DNA of 64,000 bases from Diphasiastrum complanatum (taxonomy: Eukaryota; Streptophyta; Lycopodiopsida; Lycopodiales; Lycopodiaceae), in assembly GCA_029204225.1 (NCBI GenBank), contig CM055093.1, positions 20,312,595-20,376,594 of the forward strand, read 5' to 3'. The translations under genes and the position numbers were made by a program. Position 1 is the first letter of the stretch. Each line of letters starts with the position of its first letter. The notes beneath the pieces are model-generated. The model worked only from the letters and a program-made list of their open reading frames with translations. It was not told the origin of the DNA and did not search any database. Shown here piece by piece: positions 35,560-47,231 of this stretch.

Positions 35560-36511
35560 CAATCATGTGGTTCCTAGCTTAGAAGATAGCTTAAACGTAG
35601 GGAGTTGTAGTATGCTGCATTGCAAGAAGCCATGGAAGATGTCATCAAGGAAGAAGATGAAGGATCAGATGATGATTCAAGCCATAACTATCCAACAGTC
35701 CATCATCTGACTCCCTCGGTAGCAATGCCTACAATATTGCAAACGATCTGTTGATGGATCAGATTAAAAAACTCCACAAACAATAGATGAAAAAATTGAC
35801 AACCCAGTTTGATAAAAAATTGAAGGCTTCCCCAAGTATTGTAGCATCATCTTCCAATGCGCCTGATCAAAATCAGCTATAGTATCCATGACGAGAAAAT
35901 GTATGGTGTCGAATGTGTGCACAATACCATACAACCAACGAGTGTCCAGTTTTGAAGCAGAATCTCAAAATGACACATCGGTATTACCATCTATGCAATG
36001 TGTCATCGCATGAAACAATGTTTTGCCCATTCAACCCCCAGATTATTCAGCAAAAGAAGAATCAATATAAGACCTCGTATCCATATCATCAAGGGGTACC
36101 GAATGCGGCATCGCGGTTTGGAGCTCCAATGGACCAGTGGTGCATGGCATTACCTACACCACCGGGACTAGCTAACAATCCAGTCTCCAAGTGAACTTAA
36201 TAGCAATGGGACACGATGCTCCACTCCAACCTGAGAAACAACGGTGGTATGGGCCTGATGAGCCATATGTTGATCCGGCCATCAATGACTACTTTGCAAC
36301 ATATGTCGCTCAACCTCAATGCCAAGGTGGAAGAATTTATGGCTACTACGGGTGCAAAGAAGGGCATAGAATCGTTAAATGTCCTCACAAGGGCATATAC
36401 ACACCCTTCTACCGAGAATGCAGATACGGGCACTGCTACAAGAATTGCCCATTAATACTTGGAGTGAGTGCACCATTGAATCTGATCATGATGCAAACAC
36501 AACATTTCTAA
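35560..36511 (+). pseudogene. Decayed protein with four zinc-knuckle-like motifs
   Basis: A broken frame with acidic start (EDVIKEEDEGSDDDSSHNYP near 35640) leads to WCRMCAQYHTTNECP (about 35908), then YYHLCNVSSHETMFC. After a frame change near 36190 come YGCKEGHRIVKCP and YRECRYGHCYKNCP (to about 36455). Two of the four keep a CCHC-like pattern with slightly short spacing, and all four share the C..C..H..C layout. Multiple knuckles occur in retroviral-type nucleocapsids and in cellular CNBP-like proteins. No protease or RT follows. Several stops (near 35790 and 35880) and a frameshift make it a relic. It ends about 100 bp before element H. Confidence 0.45.
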
Positions 36512-36619
36512 GGTGAGTGCCACAGAAGTCTTCAATTCCACATTTTTTGGTGCTAGCTATTACGCGAGCCCAGAAACAAAAGGAAGCAGTTGTTACGTCT
36601 ATGTCCATTGTGTGGGATT

Positions 36620-37323
36620 TGTGAAGAATTGCCAAAAATTGGCAAATCTAGCTTGATAAAAAACCATGAAGAATAGTGTAAATTTTGTACATAATTGGGT
36701 TCCACATATGTATGGCCAAAATGCCACATGGCAACCCACTCCTAATGTAGGTTAGGTCAAGTCAAGAGAGTTGGTCATGTCTATTTGGTGGTCATCCCTA
36801 CTTTATAGGACCATACCTAAGCTTAAGGTGATAATTTGACCAACTAGCTACCTACCAAGCGTAACTCTAGGATCTAGGCTAGGGTTTCATTTTAGGGCAA
36901 GAAGAGTGAGTTAACTTCCTTATTACATGCTGGAAATCCACCTAACTCCAAGAAGAAAGTCAAATTTTCTATGTATTCCAAGCTCCCATAGTGAAAAGAT
37001 AGAATATTTATGGAGCTCATTGGCAATCTCAAGCTAGTTCACTATGTGCATTAAGTTTTTGTGATCAAAATGCAACCAGATCAATTTCTACTTGTTTCTT
37101 AGCTTGAAGGCTACTACAGCCTGTAGTACACACATGTGGGCTTGTATTTCAATGTTGATCAATCCTTTTGATTGTTAATGTTTGTTGTTAAACTTTGTCA
37201 AATTGCCAATCTAGATCAACTTTTTGATCATTAGTTATTTGATAGATTGTTAAGCAAGCATCCAATCACTCTTGTGAATATTTTGTGGATCCATTTATGG
37301 TCCTAAAGTATAGTACTTTCACA
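36620..37323 (+). repeat. 5' LTR of element H (704 bp)
   Basis: Starts TGTGAAGAATTGCC, the same eleven first bases as the family A LTR, and ends TACTTTCACA before the primer site. A palindrome TTGCCAAAAATTGGCAA lies at 36630-36646. The 5-bp left flank GGATT cannot be tested because the right end is lost. It has CACATGTGG-type degenerate G-boxes. Confidence 0.8.
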
Positions 37324-37336
37324 TGGTATCAGATCT
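37324..37336 (+). promoter_or_regulatory. Primer-binding site of H
   Basis: TGGTATCAGATCT: initiator-Met type, with mismatches at the last three positions compared with TGGTATCAGAGCC. Confidence 0.8.
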
Positions 37337-38010
37337 AAGTACAATAGAATAAGCCCTTGATCCAATGCAAATCCATTTTTAGCAAGTTTTGGTGCTAAAA
37401 ACTAGTATTGAGAGGGCAAGCTAGAATCTTGATTTTGGTAAGGATATTTGATCCCAAACTTGGTAGGGGTCCAAATTTGCACTGTCCACATGTGTGGGCC
37501 CCTCTGAACCTGCATTTAATGCATGGTATTGATTTGATCCAAAGAAATTCAATTTGTGAGCTTTTGATGTAATTTTTGGTGGAAATCTTAGGATGCGGCT
37601 ACCAAGATTGAGTGCCATTGATTAGATTTGACATAGGGTCATGAAAGCTAATTAATCTAGGCTAAAATCAGGTCCTCTAAACTTGTTTTACAGGTCTTGA
37701 AAGTACATCAAAAAGTGTGAGAGAGATTTATAACTTTGTGAGAGAGTGCTAGAACTGAGATTATAAGTACATTTGTCGGATTAGAAATCTAATTTGAGTG
37801 AAACACTACAAGAACTATCAAATCCATTTCTTGGCAAGATTTGTTTGAAAGTAGTTTTCACTTAATCTTATCTTCAGTCCAGCTTTGTGAGGGAGTAATA
37901 GAACTATGATTATAAGTCCATTTGTTTTGAGTGAAACACTGCAAGTGTGAGACCTTTGTGAGTTTCAAGTCAATCAAATCTATTTCTCGTTTGTACAAGT
38001 CAATAGTAAG

Positions 38011-40290
38011 ATGGGATCTGCTAGAGCATACCTTCTAGAAGCTAGTGAGAGGTTGAATTCTACAAATTATGCTATTTGGAAGGTTAGGATGGAGTCACTC
38101 TTGGTGCTCCAAGACCTTTATGAGTTCTTGATTGAAGATGAAGATGAAGCTCTAGGTGCACATGAGTTAGCTAGATACAAGAAGAGATCTAGGCTTGCAC
38201 TTCATTGTGTGAAGACGAATGTGAGCAATGATTTGTTGAGAGAAGTATCAGCATGTACTAGTGCTAAAGAGGCTTGGGAGTCTTTAAAATCAATCTATGA
38301 ATTTAGTAACACTTCAAGAGTACTCATGCTTAGAAATCAGATTTTGCAAAGCACGAGGAGAAGTGAGAGAGTGCACATGATTATGTACTCAGAATCAAGT
38401 CTCTCAATAGGGAGTTGCTTCCATTGGAGAGAAGATTCATGATGGAGAGCTTGTACAAATTGTCCTTAATGGTCTAGAAGATGAATTTGCAACTTTGGTC
38501 CAAAGTTTTGCCATCCAAGACACTTTGCCAACTATAGAAAAACTTCACAGTGTATTAGTGGCTAAAGAGTGTAGGATGCTCCACACCAAGGCAAGAATGA
38601 GTTCATTGTCTTTGCAGGATGGAGATGAGAAAGACAATTTCTCATTCAAGGGAAAAAAGAATACCAATGGAAAGAAGAAGCATCCCAAGGAGGCCAAAAA
38701 AGAGGATGATGCATCAAGCTCAAAGGACAAGTCAAAGCAAAAATGCTTCTTTTGTGGAAAGAAGGGGCATTATGCATCCGAATGCTACAAGAGGCTAAGA
38801 GCAAAAGAGGAGGAGGACAAACAAGGGAACCTTGCATATGAAGAGGATGGAGATGAGGAGATCTCATCTTCGATGACATCTACATCCACTCCAACAAGCA
38901 AAGGCAACTCAAAGGACACTTGGTGGATTGATAGTGGGGCTAGCTCCCACATGGCTTTCCAAAAGGACACATTCTCAACCTTACACTCATTCAATGATGC
39001 TAAAAAGTTTTTTTGTACTGCAAGTGATGGAGAGTGTACGATAGATGGTGTTGGTACCATCTCTTTATATCTAGAATCCTCAATAAGTATGGATCTAGAG
39101 AATGTCCTTTATGTACCATCAATCACCAAGAATATGCTTAGTGTTGGTCAACTCTTAGAAAATGGTTTGGATGTCCAGTTTAAGCTTGGTGTTTGTTTCA
39201 TCTTGAATAATGATGTTTGCATTGCAAAGGGATTTAAACATGGAAGATTGTTTAAGTTGGAAGCTAGTGTTGCTTTTGAAAGAATGAGCTTGGCAAAGGA
39301 GGAGGTCACTCAAGAGGAGATCTTGGCAGAGTGTGATCTTGCTTGCATTGGAGAGGAGCATCAAAAGAAGGAAGATCTTGAGGATCAGCCTCAAAGCATG
39401 AGAGTTCCAAGGGAGTCCTCAATGACAATGGCCGAGTCATCAAATTGCATGCAAATTGTCCATTCAAGTGTGCATCTTGCAAGGATGGTGAGCATTGGAG
39501 AGTCTACTATATTTGAATACTTTTGGATAGTATTAGTAAACATGGAGTGACTTGTTGCTTATCTTTAAGATCTATGATGTTTAGTACTTTGTATGACAAG
39601 ACAATGAAAATTGATGCTTTCAAATCTCCATTTGTTGTTGATAAAGAAATTTCATTTGATAACTATTTTTGTAATAGTTTGAATAGTGTCATAAAAGATG
39701 AAACATCATTTGTATTGGAAATCTTTGGCTCCACATGCTTTGAGCATGATCATTCCAATGTAAGGACCAAAGATTATCCTATTTCAATGATAAGCAATAA
39801 TGGTAGTGTTTTGCTCTTCAAGTAGAGATTGTAGAATCAACTTGTTGTCCACCAAAGAATTTGTCAATGGTGGAAATGTGATATTTCAAGAGTGGAAGAT
39901 TTGTAAACTTGAAGAAGCACGTTTGGATCAACACCTTATTCAGTTCATTGATGGTTTGGAGTCAAGTCAAGTGGAGGAGCAAGCTCAATACTCGAGGACT
40001 CCAAGAAGAACCATGAGTATCAAGATGGAGCCATCAAGGCTCAATCATGTGGATCAAGCAAGGCAAGTTGTCTTTGGCAACATTGTGTATGCACTTAATT
40101 TTTTAATTGATGTATCTTCAAGTGCACAAAATGCCTTGGAATCCATGGCTTGGCATGATGTTTAGTTTTGAAGTGTGCTACATGTGTATAGACACATTTA
40201 TGGAACATCTTGTAAGGGATCCTTTAAGAGGTGCTGAAAGATCCTTCATGACATCAGTGCATACCACAATTAGCATAAGAACAACTTCAG
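38011..40290 (+). pseudogene. Gag-protease plus unusual middle region of element H
   Basis: ATG at 38011 (MGSARAYLLEASERLNSTNY, then AIWKVRMESLLVLQDL) is canonical Gag. Frameshifts near 38370 and 38450 split it from 38495 onward. The zinc knuckle CFFCGKKGHYASEC (about 38745) and protease WWIDSGASSHMAF (about 38930) are intact. The frame then enters the pre-integrase segment (LFKLEASVAFERMSL) but has no integrase: it passes to EEHQKKEDLEDQPQ, VPRESSMTMAE and VSIGESTIFE, as in G. A frameshift near 39535 is followed by about 95 residues of unknown sequence. After stops near 39824 comes RTPRRTMSIKMEPSRLNHVD, the copia pre-RT linker. A deletion joins RT start (NALESMAWHDV) to RT end (DTFMEHLVRDPLRGAERSF). 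Non-functional. Confidence 0.8.
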
Positions 40291-40300
40291 ATTACTTTAA

Positions 40301-40827
40301 GAATAGGTGTATCCATCTACTACTTCATGTCAGAGCAGAACAATGATTGAATGATATTTAGTTCTCTTAGATCTAGAAACTCATACGGCAGTAAGAACCA
40401 AGTATAGAACAATACAATAACATTCATGTCATATGTACAGTACAAGGCAACCATTTGAGAATCAAATAGACCGGCACCATCAACGACAATGAAAGGAACA
40501 TACTGCACAATGTTCTTGACAGAATCATTCATAAGGAAACATAGTTAAGAGTACATGTATCTTGGATTTGCCACAAAGTTCAAATAAACTAGTCCTCTAC
40601 TTCCTACAAACAGAGCAAAAGTCAGCATACTTAATGAATGAATAGAATTTGAAGTACTCAGGTAAAAGATCTTTGTATATTAGGACAAGCTCTGTTCTAG
40701 CATAATTTATTTAGGCTCCAATGTTCTTCCACTTTAATCATAGTTAGAACCTCTTTATTGTTTATAATGTGCACCTCTTTTCTATTTGTGTGACTGTCCA
40801 ATTCAAGATCTTGATCTATTGGTGTCC
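40301..40827. other. Spacer; one possible exon relic
   Basis: The minus strand at 40440-40532 reads KNIVQYVPFIVVDGAGLFDS, a plausible but unrecognised protein segment without start or continuation. Nothing else seen. Confidence 0.3.
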
Positions 40828-41294
40828 AAACTCTTTGTTAAAATATTCAAATCTATAAAGGTAATTTCTAAGTAGAACAAGTTCAAGCAGACTCAAGGAT
40901 GGTGAGAATTGAAGCAGTCAACCATTCTACTTTAATTTTGCTAGAATTTTCAAATTTTTGTCAAGGTTTTCTGATTATGAGTAACTAACGTTCGGGCAGA
41001 CTCAAAGGACAGTAAGAATTGCAGTGATGTAATATACTTTTGCCAAAATTTTCAAATTTGTGAAGGTTTCCGCGTAGAAAAAGCTGAAGCACACTGAAAG
41101 ATAGTGATAATTGGGTAAGCGTTTTTCTCATCACTACAAAGCCAGGGTCCTAGAGTCATCAGATCACAAAAATGGTAATTACACTGATGTAATTTTACAT
41201 CATCAGAGTAGTCGACATAGGCAGCAAACGGAAATTAAGATGATCAAAGCAACCTGGAATACATGACACGAGCTTCTATCATGAGGTTGCCGAA

Positions 41295-42053
41295 TTAGGG
41301 TCTAGAGTATTTTCTCCGACCAAAGGCCGGTAGACAACAGAAAAGTTTGTCAGCAAAGTGTTGCCTAGTTGCCACGGTTTCCTCAGCCTCATTTTCGGCG
41401 TCATCCATGCAAGTATTTAGACAAAAACCAGGATAATTTCTCTTCAAAGGTTGTGAGAATTCATTCTCCGGGCACGGGTGCTCTTCAATAGAGCATAATT
41501 TGGGCTTACCCGGCATGTCCTCGACCCGCTTGAATAAGACTTGTATATCTGAGGAATTCGATATAGAGATAGAAATCCCAGACGCCGATTTCGTTCTTCG
41601 TAGCTCGAAATGATCACTAAATGGCCGTGGCTTGAGGTGCAAGTACTTGTAGCCTGTAGCTGATCCAGAACTGGGCATCTGTATGTTGGGCTGAAAGAAA
41701 ACTTTGCAACTGTTGTCATTTGCCACTGCATGTACGTAGGGCTGCTCCGATTCATCGGACTTCAGAACGAGATTACACGAGTTGCAGATATCCGGAGGCG
41801 CATGATCCAGCATAGAAAAATTATCGTTTCCGTCTTCCTGTCTCATGACCTGCAATGTCGTTTGAGGTTGACTGTCTTCATGAGGGGGATCAGCGTGCAT
41901 ATGCTTAGGAGCTATAATTTGAGCTGAAGTAACTAGAGGTCTGCTGCTGAAGCATGATCTGTAGGTAGGCAGGTACGACGAATATATTGCTGCATCACGG
42001 CGTTGATGTTCATCTGCTGCAATTCGGGAAGCAGCAGCACAATGGCGCTCCAT
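41295..42053 (-). CDS. Unrecognised protein, copy 1 (252 aa)
   Basis: I start at the ATG at 42053 (MERHCAAASRIAADEHQRRD) because it lies 70 nt below a TATA box and inside the duplicated block; the longer frame upstream leaves that block. The protein is hydrophilic and likely largely disordered. Landmarks: CNSC at residues near 110, a basic-Ser patch LRRTKSASGISISISNSSD that looks like a phosphorylation or 14-3-3-type site, acidic CMDDAENEAEETV, and the C-terminal tail FADKLFCCLPAFGRRKYSRP with adjacent cysteines and basic residues. The tail could be lipidated or membrane-associated, which is speculation. No signal peptide or membrane span. The second copy at 47763 differs by four silent changes and one codon. 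I know no family; calling it a host gene rests on this conservation. Confidence 0.6.
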   Translation of the reverse strand: MERHCAAASRIAADEHQRRDAAIYSSYLPTYRSCFSSRPLVTSAQIIAPKHMHADPPHEDSQPQTTLQVMRQEDGNDNFSMLDHAPPDICNSCNLVLKSDESEQPYVHAVANDNSCKVFFQPNIQMPSSGSATGYKYLHLKPRPFSDHFELRRTKSASGISISISNSSDIQVLFKRVEDMPGKPKLCSIEEHPCPENEFSQPLKRNYPGFCLNTCMDDAENEAEETVATRQHFADKLFCCLPAFGRRKYSRP

Positions 42054-42115
42054 CGATGATCGTGGACACCAGCAAAAACGATGATGAAAAGCAAGAAAGA
42101 GGGAATTAAGCAGAA

Positions 42116-42123
42116 TTTTTATA
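42116..42123 (-). promoter_or_regulatory. TATA box of gene copy 1
   Basis: TATAAAAA on the minus strand, 70 nt upstream of the ATG. The duplicated block begins only 22 bp upstream of it, so distal promoter sequence differs between the two copies. Confidence 0.55.
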
Positions 42124-42145
42124 CCCTTCACAGCGTAGCCTTTGG

Positions 42146-42880
42146 GAGTAATAAAATCATGCATGAAAAAAGCAAAAGCAAAAGCAAAAGAGGATCTGCA
42201 TGTGTGTCATGGTCTCTCTACACCAAACACAAGCCCATGTGTTTGGCCTTGCCTCAGTAAGCCTGTATTGTACTGAAAATCTTTAGGTCCTCTTTAGGGG
42301 TGGAAGGTCATGTCCCCAAAGCCTTTCACCCTATGAGGTGGACGTATGAGTTAGGCGGACATACCTAGGGCTATGGCCTTACGGTGCCATAATGGAAAGT
42401 GCAATTTTAGCTTCAATTTGTTAATTAATTTCCTTCTTGTAGAGAATTTTGTTGTTGTCGATAGAATATGAGTGTGAGTAGCTAGTGATGGCTTGTCAAA
42501 TGGCACGTGGGTATTGGACATGAGGCTAAAAGCCTCATGTAATATAAATGGGTTTGTTCAAGCATCGATCTACGCATATGTCAGATTTAGATTTAATGTT
42601 TAAATTTCTTACAAATGTTGACAATTAATATTAGTCGCGAACTCTTATTGTCATTGATTTACTTTTTACAATTTCTTTAGTATCACTTGAACATGTTTAA
42701 TATACAGATTTTGATTATGAGATGGAGGATCCCTCTTCCCCACTCACCATTGGCTGTTTTGTCGTCCCCTTTTCACTGTACCCTATCGCGTGAACAAACC
42801 TCGACCTTCCATGTCTCTTAATTTGCCATGTCCGAACCTTTCTTTCCCTTTGGATCTTCCCACCCCCATATCGAGGATAT

Positions 42881-42978
<98 letters not shown>

Positions 42979-44020
42979 TGTGCATCCCCGTCCTCTTGAA
43001 AAAGCCACAAAACATATTTTGAATAAATTGAATAAATTTTCTGACAACCCCTTTCATTTTCAGATTTCTGTAATTAGCTTCTCTTTGTTGTAAACGATCC
43101 AAATCAGTAGAGATATCCAAATGGAGGAAATACAATGTTGTCATCAAGAAAAGTAGAAAAGCAATCACAAGCATCAAGGTACTCAAAACAAATGTCTAAA
43201 ACAAATAAAAATATACACAAGTATGTATTTATCTGGTAAAATATCACCAAGTCAATAATTTTGCTTTCTTTCTTATTCAAATATGGAGATGGTGCTCATA
43301 TTTTCATTCCAAGTAGAACTTTGCTCATCTTAACCATTGGAGGGAATGCATATTTAAATTTACGTAAGCTAAACTGTGAACACTTGAAATTTCTTAAGCA
43401 TGACATTAGATACTATGATTAGATCATTGGGAGTTGGGGAAGCTTTGAGAGTGGTGTGGGCAAGCAAATAAACAATTTTGGTTTTTTTTATTTTGGCTTT
43501 TCTTTACTATCCTAGATGGCATTCCTTATAGGATCATTTTAAAATTCAAAATGCTATTCTGTGTCTTTAGAATAATAAGAATGATCCACGTCTTGTTGGG
43601 CAGGTTTTTCAAGAAAATGGAGTAATAAGGAGGATGATTAAGACCTTCAAGAAAAAGGTGAATATGTTTTGTATTCTTAATAGTCAAGAAATGAAAAAAC
43701 GGACTTCAAAATACAAAGAAGCTAAAGCTCATAGAACAGCTATTTGAGCCACTTCTAGAAGAGGGCATAGAAGACAACCATACTCGTTGACCTTGCTATT
43801 TTTCTCAAGGACATGACACTTGATTGGTTATTGGATACCCTTAGACAAGACACAAAAAATAATGAGGAAAGTAATATATGTATAGAAAAAAAAAACTTAG
43901 AAACTTAGAGAGAGAGAGAGAGAGAGATAATCTGAAAGGGAATGTGATTTCTAGATAAGCTATGTATCTAATAGACATCTCACATGTTTAACTAGTAATT
44001 TTAGCAACACAGTTGTTAAA
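42146..44020. other. Spacer of the inverted pair, no gene
   Basis: Contains A-rich short repeats (GCAAAA)n near 42170, the TC tract at 42885-42972 and a short GA run near 43909-43928. ORFs over the TC tract are low-complexity artefacts. A few Ala/Lys-rich frames near 43600 are too short to support. Confidence 0.45.
42885..42972 (+). repeat. (TC)n microsatellite, 88 bp
   Basis: 44 uninterrupted TC units followed by CCCCACGTGTGCATCC, which includes a G-box core. Not part of the cassette seen at 11249 and 27655. Confidence 0.95.
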
Positions 44021-44486
44021 TTGCACATGCCATCAACCACAGTGTATTTGATTTCACTAACACATTTTGCTCTTTTTTGTTTAGCACAAAAAATAAAATA
44101 CATCGTGGACACATGGACAACATTTTTGTGTAATAAGAATATAAACACATATGACTATGCAGTCATAGCAAATGCTACAAAAAGAGAGTCTCACAACCAC
44201 AGTTGATAGCAGTCTAATCTCTACTCAACTTGATTATTGTGGGACAATCCATAATATCTTGGAAGTTCGATTTAGGCAATTTAGCTTTTTTGAGTTTGAT
44301 GTGAAACGGTTCAAGGTTATTTGTAGTGATCCTAATGTGACTTTGCTAGTGACTCCACCAAATGTTGGAGAGATCAAAGTAATACATTTATTGTCTCTCA
44401 ACAAGGTGAGCAAGTTCATTAATGTGTTCAATACAAGTAGTCATGATCAATGTGCCATTTTGTGTCAATTAATTGATCTTGTATAG
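44021..44486 (+). pseudogene. Possible CACTA-transposon relic (DUF4216-like)
   Basis: Frames at 44021-44206 and 44172-44486 give NTYDYAVIANATKRESHNHS, then LDYCGTIHNILEVRFRQFSF and FEFDVKRFKV. The pattern of a YxG-x-I-x-x-I-x-E-V stretch followed by a FxxFxxDVKRF-like segment resembles the DUF4216 region of plant CACTA (En/Spm) transposases. Stops separate the parts and no terminal CACTA repeats are seen. Assignment is tentative; a chance resemblance is possible. Confidence 0.3.
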
Positions 44487-44666
44487 AGCTCAAGCAATTT
44501 GAACAATCAATAATGTTTATGCTCAAAATTACAAGTGGTCTTTCAACCCGACCCATCAAATCCCAAAAGGTGGTATGTGATTTAAGTTGCTCCTCAAGTA
44601 AAAGAATATTTGAGTATAGAGATGTCGTCAAGGACATGCAACCAACTATCATTATAGGAGTTCCTA

Positions 44667-45490
44667 CGTTCAAAAGGGCCCTATAAAAAATGCCACATAG
44701 GATGGAGGAATTAGTCAAAATTAAAAATTATAATACAAGTGCATGCCCGCAATAGTTCAAATACAAAGTTGCTCTGGTTACAGTCATGGTCACAATCATG
44801 GTTAACTAAGGTTTCTCTTGGGAAAAATCATCCCTCGGGAGAATGAACTCTTGGGAGAAGAGAGAGTGAGGGCAAAAATTGAAAAGAAGAGTGCCAACCA
44901 CATTACACTATAGATTGAACAAACTAGAGGAAAAATAGATGGACGTCATTATAACATTTGCATCAATTAGCAATCACCATCTTTGAATGCTACATAAAAT
45001 GCCTACATCTCTTGAGAGAAAAGAGAGATGGCAAGATCTGAAAAAAAAAGAGTGGCAACCAAAATACACAGACTAAACAAACTCAAAAATAAAAAAAATG
45101 AGCGGCATGGCAAAATTTGAATAAAGATCAATCATTAGAGGAGTTCTAAATCCATTTGTAAAGATTATTTTTATATTTTTTCTCAATTTTTTCTTACACA
45201 TAGACCAATCCAAACACTAAAATTTGAAATCTACGTAACGTAACATTTTGAGTCCATATTTTGATTCCAAACTAAAAATGGCATAACTTTTTAGTGTTAA
45301 GTCCAAATTTAGCGGAGTTTGGTGCATTGGAAAGCGCTCAAGAAGGGCTTTCCAATGATATTTACATGACATACTTCTGAGCTATGATTAAAATGTTATG
45401 GCAAATCAAAAGTATTAGTGTTATAATATTTTAATAATATAAACTACATCTTGCACGAATTCTTAAAGGGTCTTTCTGGAGCTCAAAACT
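44667..45490. mobile_element. Decayed M-family fragments
   Basis: GGGCCCTATAAAAAATGCCACATAGGATG at 44673 onward matches the left end of M; further right, 45150-45410 matches its right end and an arm in inverted orientation. Examples are ACCAATCC near 45207, ATCTACGTAACGTAAC near 45229 and ATTGGAAAGCGCTC near 45329. Identity is lower than in E and F, so this is an older copy. No coding sequence. Confidence 0.5.
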
Positions 45491-45629
45491 CCTCTAATGC
45501 TCATTCTTCAAGTGCTATGTGAAATGATAAACTGGTATGTGAAATGTATAAAGACGCTGAGTATGTTTCATTTATTTATTTTTTGTTGAACTGATATTGA
45601 CTGTAATCTACTTTTTTTTTCTTACAATG

Positions 45630-46888
45630 AAAAAAGTTCATCTCCATATAGATCTTCCTAAAGAATATGCTCCTTCGATTAAAAGAGGTGTCAAAGCATC
45701 TTGCTTATCAGTTGATGGTTGTTTGCGCTATAAGGCTGACGGGAAAACAAATTTGGACCTCTAGACAGACTGGACATTACATCCTAAAGATCCATATACC
45801 ATGCAAGATCCCAACTTCTCTTCAGTTACTCAATTGATATATTTTGTCTATTATAGAAATAATGGTTTGCTAGGTTATTGTAAAACATTAGAAGAATATG
45901 GTAATGCATTTTCAATGGAAAGAATTCATTGTTTAGAGGATGTAATTAGACGTATATCTTCAGATTGTGCTCAAAAAGACAATATTTTGCAAATAAAATT
46001 GCTAGAGAATGAGGTTCTCCAAAATGAAAATGAAAATCTTTGAAATAATAGTGAATTGTTACAAGAAATCATAGTGAGTACAACAAAAGACATTGATCAA
46101 ATGAAAATCGAATTGAATAATGGTCGTTCTGCATACTCACAACTATTGAAAGATGTTGACTTGATAGGTAAAAAAGGTAAAAACAAAAAAAACGAAAGCA
46201 AGTGATCAACACAAATATTCATAATTTGTCATCAACAGGAGGCTATCAAAAAAGGAGGATTTATGCATTCAAGTAAGTTTTTGACTTTTGGCCTTTGTAG
46301 TCTCTTTTTTTACTTCAAGAGTTCAGATCTTATGTTGTTTTTGCATGACTATAAATTGTAACATTAATCATCTATTATCTAATTTTTGTTTTACAGATCT
46401 GCATTGGTTGGGAATCAAAATGTGAAAGACAATGCTACTATAGGCAAGTCTTTGGGCTCTATGTTGACAACAAAATCAACCAAATCATTGATGACCAAAA
46501 ATCGAAACAGTCGTGTTACGATAAAAATCGTTGATGCATTAATGATTGAAGTACAAAAGATACTTGACAATACTATAATTCTAGGAGCATGTGATTTTGC
46601 TGGAATAAGCGGAGATGCTTATGGCATCATATTAAGATTTTCAAAGAGACTTTGATGCTGGTTAGCATTAAAAAATTTCTTATTCCACGACCATTTCAAA
46701 TAAAACGGGAGCGTGATACATTGAATAGAGGAATTCAAAAGATTATTGGTGTTCCATTTCATATTGAGGAAATATATCAATCGAAGGACAAAAAATCCAT
46801 GTCTTACAATCAGTCAAATAACTTGTTTGGATATATGAATATGCTATTAAGATTTATTACTTGTCATAGCATCATTATTATGGGTTGA
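45630..46888 (+). pseudogene. Decayed unrecognised gene with one likely intron
   Basis: From an ATG at 45629 the frame reads KKVHLHIDLPKEYAPSIKRG, hits a TAG near 45762 and continues DPNFSSVTQLIYFVYYRNNG. A coiled-coil-like stretch (QIKLLENEVLQNENENL, then IVSTTKDIDQMKIELNN) follows after another stop near 46042. A pyrimidine-rich stretch ending TTTTACAG at about 46397 looks like a splice acceptor; the next exon reads SLGSMLTTKSTKSLMTKNRN and ILGACDFAGISGDAYGIILR. A frameshift near 46650 leads to IPRPFQIKRERDTLNRGIQK. The last parts vaguely recall regulatory regions of animal and plant DNA-transposon proteins, but I cannot name a family. Confidence 0.4.
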
Positions 46889-47153
46889 GGAAGTAGAGCT
46901 AGAGGAGGGTTAGTGGGTGGGTTAGAATTTGAAGATCTTATTTACACCATTGGATATGCCATGTCATACGGAGCATTCCATCTCAGTTGTCACTCTCTTA
47001 TTGGTACACATGTCATCATTAACACTAATTATAATTAGTAAAGAGGCCCTTTTTTAGTCCAAAAAGGGCACTAATGCCCCTCATGCAACCCCTCAATTGG
47101 ACACAAAAGTAGAACAATATGCAAATCTCAGTTTTCATTGGTTTGGGATAAAT

Positions 47154-47229
47154 GAAGAGCGAGGCTAGCCATGTAATGATGCACATAGGCATGGCTATCT
47201 GCATCAGTACGTGGCTAGCCTCGCTCTTC
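47154..47229. repeat. 76-nt near-perfect hairpin
   Basis: Position i pairs with its mirror over 36 bp: the outer 18 pairs are perfect, and the inner 18 have three mismatches and one G-T wobble. The loop is CATG. The outer arm contains GAGGCTAGCC. It lies about 600 bp upstream of gene copy 2. Either strand of a transcript would fold into a small-RNA-precursor-like stem; it could equally be a tiny fold-back transposon. Confidence 0.8.
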
Positions 47230-47231
47230 TT

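Larger units (their letters stand above)
36620..40300 (+). mobile_element. Ty1/copia element H, relative of G, 3'-truncated
   Basis: 5' LTR 36620-37323, primer site 37324-37336, leader, gag-zinc knuckle-protease, then an unusual middle region and only scraps of RT. No 3' LTR or purine tract is found. The leader shares a unit with G (AGCAAGTTTTGG-type stretch then TGTGTGGGC), and the Gag start LLEAS and the EEHQ linker are shared with G, so the two belong to one lineage. Confidence 0.85.
40828..42145 (-). repeat. Inverted duplication, left arm
   Basis: Reverse complement of 47671-48994 at very high identity, with a few substitutions and a 10-bp indel near 41147. It covers a TATA box, a complete ORF and about 460 bp of 3' flank. 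Similarity stops abruptly at both ends: at CCAAAGGCTACG (42145) and at AAAGAGTTT (40828). Confidence 0.92.
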
